A DNA stretch of 64,000 bases from CAWFXC01 sp963819735. GTDB taxonomy: Bacteria; Actinomycetota; Acidimicrobiia; IMCC26256; DASPTH01. The notes under the pieces were generated by a model that was not told where the DNA came from, did not search any database, and saw nothing but the letters and a program-made list of their open reading frames with translations. Position numbers and translations under genes: made by a program. Shown here one piece after another: positions 59,233 through 64,000 of this stretch (its first letter is position 1; each line of letters starts with the position of its first letter). The stretch covers positions 496,001-560,000 of the forward strand of contig CAWFXC010000001.1 in NCBI GenBank assembly GCA_963819735.1, read 5' to 3'.

Positions 59233-60344
59233 CGTGCACCTCCTGCGGGTGTCCCCGCTGCTTCCACGACCCGGAGTATCCGTTCGCGCAGGGTACCGAC
59301 CTCGAGGTCGGGGGCGATCCCGAAGCCGGATCCGTCGAGGCTCAGGCCGCCGATGAACTCCACCGGGCAGCGCCCGAGCACCGCCAGCCGGACGTCGTCG
59401 ATCATCTGACCTTGGTTGTTCTCGTACACCGCGACCGTCCGGGCGCCGTCGGCCACCGCGGCCACGATGTCGGTCGGGAAGGGCACCAGCGAGATCGGAC
59501 GCACATAACCGACGCGCACGCCGTCGGCCCGGAGGCTGCGTACCGCGGCGCGCACGTAGCGGGCCGGCGTGCCGAACGCGACCACGATCACCTCGGCGTC
59601 GTCGACGAAGCCGACGTCGGCCATCGGCGCCACGCCCGCGAGCATCTCGGTGGTTGCATCGGCGCAACTGAGATAGTGCGCGGCGAGGTCGTAGCCGACG
59701 TCGTCGCGCTGCTTGGTGGTGCCAAGGGGCGAGAGGATCTTGGCGTGACCGGACCCACCCGTCGATCCGTCGAGCGCCCAGTCGTTCGCGGGCGGCGGGC
59801 CGAAGTCGAGACGCTCCACCCGCACCGACTGCGTGGTGTGCGCGAGGTAGTAGTCGCCGAAGACGAGCACCGGGTTGCGCCAGATAGCTGCGAGGTGGAA
59901 CGCCTGCTGGACCAGCGCCACCGCCTCGTTCACGTCCATCGGCGCGAGGACGAGGTGCCGGTAGTCGCCGTGACCGCCGCCGCGGGTGGCCTGGTAGTAG
60001 TCGCCCTGGGCCCGGGCCATGTTGAGCACCACCAGCGGTATACGGGCGTAGGCCAGCTCGGCCAGCGACTCCTGCATGAGCGACAGCCCCTGGCCGGTTG
60101 AGCCGGTGGCCGCGGACGTGCCGGTGGCGGCGGCGCCCCACGCCATCCCCACCGCTTCGAGCTCGCTCTCGGCATTCATGGCGACGCCGCCCACCGCGGG
60201 CAGCTTCGCCGCCATCTGCTCGAGGATCTCGGTGAAAGGGGTCATCGGGTAGCCGCTGAAGAACCGGCAACCGGCCGCGATCATCGCGTCGGCAATGGCC
60301 TCGGAGCCCTCGAGCAGCTGGGTCGGGGTTTCCGTCGCGGTCAT
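59229..60344 (-). CDS. korA: 2-oxoacid:ferredoxin oxidoreductase, alpha subunit
   Basis: A 371-residue pyruvate-ferredoxin oxidoreductase-type alpha subunit: EAIADAMIAAGCRFFSGYPM opening, VAMNAESELEAVGMAWGAAA, TSAATGSTGQGLSLMQE and the swivel-like VGYVRPISLVPFPTD. VYENNQGQM marks the C-terminal domain. The four-subunit layout (gamma, delta, alpha, beta, all with 4-base overlaps) matches the archaeal/aerobic KOR type. Confidence 0.93.
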   Translation of the reverse strand: MTATETPTQLLEGSEAIADAMIAAGCRFFSGYPMTPFTEILEQMAAKLPAVGGVAMNAESELEAVGMAWGAAATGTSAATGSTGQGLSLMQESLAELAYARIPLVVLNMARAQGDYYQATRGGGHGDYRHLVLAPMDVNEAVALVQQAFHLAAIWRNPVLVFGDYYLAHTTQSVRVERLDFGPPPANDWALDGSTGGSGHAKILSPLGTTKQRDDVGYDLAAHYLSCADATTEMLAGVAPMADVGFVDDAEVIVVAFGTPARYVRAAVRSLRADGVRVGYVRPISLVPFPTDIVAAVADGARTVAVYENNQGQMIDDVRLAVLGRCPVEFIGGLSLDGSGFGIAPDLEVGTLRERILRVVEAAGTPAGGAR

Positions 60345-60598
60345 ACCGGCTCCGTTCCGATCTGAATCGGCGTGTCGTACTTGTAGACCTGGAACACGAA
60401 GTCGGGGCAGATCTGCGAACACGCCTGGCACCCGGTGCACCCGGGGAGCAGCAGCGGGTAGCGGTAGCCGCGGGTGTTGTGCTGATGCTCCGTCATCACC
60501 AGCACCCGCGGTGGGCACGCGTCGATGCACAGGTCGCACCCCTTGCACGCCTCGACGTCGATGACTACCGTGCCGCGGGTGAGCACGGGCGCGCTCAT
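60341..60598 (-). CDS. korD: 2-oxoacid:ferredoxin oxidoreductase, delta (ferredoxin) subunit
   Basis: An 85-residue protein with two 4Fe-4S motifs: ACKGCDLCIDACPPRVL and GCTGCQACSQICPDFVF, each CxxCxxCxxxCP. It passes electrons from the ThDP site to ferredoxin. Overlaps both neighbours by 4 bases. Confidence 0.95.
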   Translation of the reverse strand: MSAPVLTRGTVVIDVEACKGCDLCIDACPPRVLVMTEHQHNTRGYRYPLLLPGCTGCQACSQICPDFVFQVYKYDTPIQIGTEPV

Positions 60599-61194
60599 CG
60601 CGCCACCGCCGCCGCGCTCTCCGACTCGGCCGCGGTCCAGGCGTCGAACATGCCGGCGGGCGCGGCCGCCGCGCCGGCCCGCAACGCGCGCACATTGAGC
60701 TCGACGTGCTTCGAGCGGTACGACGGGAGCGAATCGGCGACCGCCGACTCCAGTGCGTCGAGCGCGACCAACCCGGTGACCGCGGCGTACGCACCGACCA
60801 TCACCATCGACGCGGTCATCACGTTGCCGATGTCGACGGCCAGATCCGACGCCGCGATGTCGATCACGCGGTAGGCGTCGCGGTCGATCTCACCCTCGTA
60901 GACGGTGGAATTGACGAGCACGATGCTCCCGGCGCGCAAGCGGGCGCGGGTGGGCTCGGAGTAGTCGTGATGCATCAGGATCGCCGACCACGCGTCGCTC
61001 ACGGTGGGCGGCGACTCGATCGGCCCGTCGGCCACCACGAGGGTCGCTTCGGTGTTGCCGCCCCGCATCATCCCGCCGTAGCTGCCGAAGAGCTGCACCT
61101 CGCGGCCTTCGGTGAGCGCGGCCCGCGCCACCACCTGGGCCCCCAACTGGACGCCCTGCCCGCCGATACCCGTCATCAAGAGCTCCCGTTCCAT
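60595..61194 (-). CDS. korC: 2-oxoacid:ferredoxin oxidoreductase, gamma subunit
   Basis: A 199-residue gamma subunit: ELLMTGIGGQGVQLGAQVVA, then FGSYGGMMRGGNTEATLVVA, and VDIGNVMTASMVMVGAYAAV. It is the first gene of the operon. On the minus strand TAGGGT lies 6 bases before ATG 61194, so the transcript is probably leaderless. Confidence 0.92.
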   Translation of the reverse strand: MERELLMTGIGGQGVQLGAQVVARAALTEGREVQLFGSYGGMMRGGNTEATLVVADGPIESPPTVSDAWSAILMHHDYSEPTRARLRAGSIVLVNSTVYEGEIDRDAYRVIDIAASDLAVDIGNVMTASMVMVGAYAAVTGLVALDALESAVADSLPSYRSKHVELNVRALRAGAAAAPAGMFDAWTAAESESAAAVAR

Positions 61195-61200
61195 CCGCCC

Positions 61201-61226
61201 ACCCTAGAACGGTCGTTCAACGAACG
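61201..61226 (-). promoter_or_regulatory. korC promoter and palindromic operator
   Basis: CGTTCAACGAACG at 61214-61226 has perfect 5-base arms and lies 7 bases upstream of the TAGGGT box (61201-61206) that precedes ATG 61194 by 6 bases. Confidence 0.45.
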
Positions 61227-61260
61227 CAAAACACCGTTTTTCCGCCGTCTGTACCGAACC

Positions 61261-61299
61261 TGCGTCGTTTCAGGCCCTTATAAGGCCTGTGACGACGCA
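61261..61299. terminator. Long interrupted palindrome after the acyl-CoA ligase
   Basis: TGCGTCGT (61261-61268) pairs with ACGACGCA (61292-61299), and AGGCC (61272-61276) with GGCCT (61284-61288), each stem separated by a symmetric 3-base bulge. The core is CTTATAA. It lies 25 bases past the ligase stop and may end that transcript. Confidence 0.6.
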
Positions 61300-61323
61300 C
61301 GTTCGGGGGTCGAGGGGTGTGGG

Positions 61324-62795
61324 TCAGGTGAAGCGGTCGACGAGGAGGCGGCGCTGGACCTGCTGGGTGGGCGCGGTGCGGGGGATGGCGTCGACCACCT
61401 CGACCCGGCGGGGGTGCTTGAACCGGGCCAGGCGGCCGGCGCAGTGGGCGCGCAACTCGTCGACGGTCGGGGCGTCGCCTGCGGGCACGATCACCGCGCA
61501 CACGATCTCGCCCCACTGGGCGTCGGGGAGACCGATCACCGCGAGGTCGGCGATGTGCGGATGATCGGCGAGCACCGCCTCCACTTCGATCGGGGCGACG
61601 CCTTCGCCACCGGTGCGGATGAGGTCGCGTCCGCGACCGACCACCGAGAGGTAGCCCTCGTCGTCGACCGCGACGAGATCGCCGGAGCGGTACCAGCCGT
61701 CGACGAGCGCGTCGGCGGTGGCGTCCGGATTGTCGAAGTAGCCGTCGAACAGGAAGGGGCCGCGCGCCCACAGCTCACCGTCGGCGGCGACGCGCACCTC
61801 GGCCAGCGGCGCAGGTACGCCGACGCTGCCAGGCTTGCGCCGGATGTCGACGGGATCGAGCGACGCCACCGTCCCCGCTTCGGTGGATCCGTAGAAGATG
61901 CGCACGTGCGCGTTCGGCAACGCGTCCTCGATGGCGACGAGGAGGTCGAGTGGCGTCGCCGAGGTCGCCGACTCGGCCAGCGTGATCGACGACAGGTCGC
62001 ACGCCTTCCCGTCGGGTGTCGCCAGATGGTCGAGGATGCGCCGCCACACCCCGGGAATGCAGTGCATCCGGGTGGCGCGATGCCGCTCGATCGCCGCGCA
62101 GATCGCCGGCGCGTCGCTCGCTTCGTACGCCACCAGGTCGCGCGCGTGCCACGCCTGCATACCGATGGTCCACCCCGCCATGTGGAAGAGCGGGAACGGG
62201 CACACGATCGGACCGCGCGGCAGCAACAGCGGCCCCGGGTGGGAGCGCAGGAAGTTGGCCCGGTGCGAGAGCACCACCCCTTTCGGACGACCGGTGCTAC
62301 CGCTGGTGAAGAAGATCACATGGGGGTCGGTCTCGCGCAACGCCGGCTCGTCGATCGCGCCCGAGTCGATCGCGGCCGCGTCATCGCCATCGCCGTCGGC
62401 CAGGCCGGTGAGCTCGAAGAGGGAGATGCCGGCCCGCGCTGCGAGCGCGGTCCCGTCGGCCCGGCGCTCGGCGTCGACTGCGAGCATCGACGGCCGCGCC
62501 ACCGTGAGCATGTCGAACGCCTCGTCGGCACCGAGCATGGTCCCGATGGGCGCGAACACGGCCCCCAACTTCGCCAACGCCACGAAGAACGGCAGCGTGT
62601 CGAGGCTCGTGTCGCTCCACACCACGACCCGGTCGCCGTGACCGATCCCCATCGCGCGCAGCCGCCGCGCCACCCGGTTGGCCCGCCGGTCGAGCTGAGC
62701 GAACGTGAGTTGGGCATCGCCCCGCGCCGCGGCCGGTCGGTCGGGCACCGCCCGCGCCGCGTTGGCGAAGATGTCGCCGACGAGGAGCTGCGCGG

Positions 62796-62799
<4 letters not shown>
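61324..62799 (-). CDS. Acyl-CoA synthetase (class I adenylate-forming)
   Basis: About 491 residues. P-loop VIFFTSGSTGRPKGVVLSHR, FYGSTEAGT, WYRSGDLVAVDDEGYLSVVG, TGGEGVAPIEVEAVL; the usual catalytic Lys near the end is replaced in context (PRTAPTQQVQRRLLV), since the expected PR(T/N)xxGKxxK reads TQQVQRR, so the A-domain may be impaired in adenylation or act differently. ATG 62799 overlaps the next ligase stop by 4 bases. Confidence 0.9.

Positions 62800-64000
<1,201 letters not shown>

Overview
The window is very GC-rich, densely packed DNA from an actinomycete-grade bacterium. The gene set (mycothiol-dependent enzymes, an F420-type LLM oxidoreductase, many acyl-CoA dehydrogenases, CoA transferases and SDRs) fits an Acidimicrobiia-like soil or water organism. 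That placement rests on gene content only. Many genes start on GTG, join by 4-base ATGA/GTGA overlaps, and have TANNNT boxes 6-9 bases before the start codon, which suggests widespread leaderless transcription.

Region 1 (1-8 kb) is the most unusual. A cobalamin riboswitch on the minus strand (about 4195-4330) precedes two secreted proteins. One is an alpha-barrel protein with prenyltransferase/squalene-cyclase-like repeats. The other is a DUF4430-like beta-domain protein with a C-terminal membrane anchor. Together they look like the two halves of a transcobalamin/intrinsic-factor-type B12 binder. A divergent three-gene ECF transporter (T, fused double ATPase, S) lies directly across the riboswitch. 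CcdA, YjbQ and an aminotransferase follow on the minus strand.

Region 2 (8-24 kb) is mixed housekeeping: a MauE-like protein with a tiny SDR-like partner, flavin reductase, MBL-fold enzymes, a drug-type ABC transporter under a MarR repressor with a twin palindromic operator, HIT and MaoC proteins, an ABC exporter, a lipid-kinase-like protein, an SGNH hydrolase, an acyl-CoA dehydrogenase, a CitE-like lyase and an NlpC/P60 hydrolase.

Region 3 (24-32 kb) looks like a DosR/hypoxia-type stress island: two PNPOx-like flavoproteins, a cupredoxin, a CHAD protein, and a tight operon of universal stress protein, flavodoxin, phosphoketolase and acetate kinase. Three DosR-box-like sequences precede these minus-strand units, and a truncated NarL-type receiver gene sits among them.

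Region 4 (32-42 kb) holds selD, an esterase-thioredoxin fusion, pantothenate kinase, a CBS-citrate synthase fusion, and an encapsulin shell gene with its ferritin-like cargo, separated from the citrate synthase by a 16-bp perfect-stem hairpin.

Region 5 (42-64 kb) is a catabolic island for a CoA-activated, probably cyclic or branched substrate. It carries three acyl-CoA ligases, an enoyl-CoA hydratase, two thiolase/OB-fold pairs, two CoA transferases, a split acyl-CoA dehydrogenase pair, SDRs, and a four-subunit 2-oxoacid:ferredoxin oxidoreductase. Four copies of TTGAC-N6-GTCAA or a near match lie at the promoters of these units and of a TetR gene, so they may form one regulon.

Several genes, mainly in 0-13.3 kb and most densely in the ECF operon, are broken by single extra bases while the protein signal continues in the next frame. 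These look like sequencing insertions, not decay. I saw no tRNA, rRNA, CRISPR array, transposase or phage gene.
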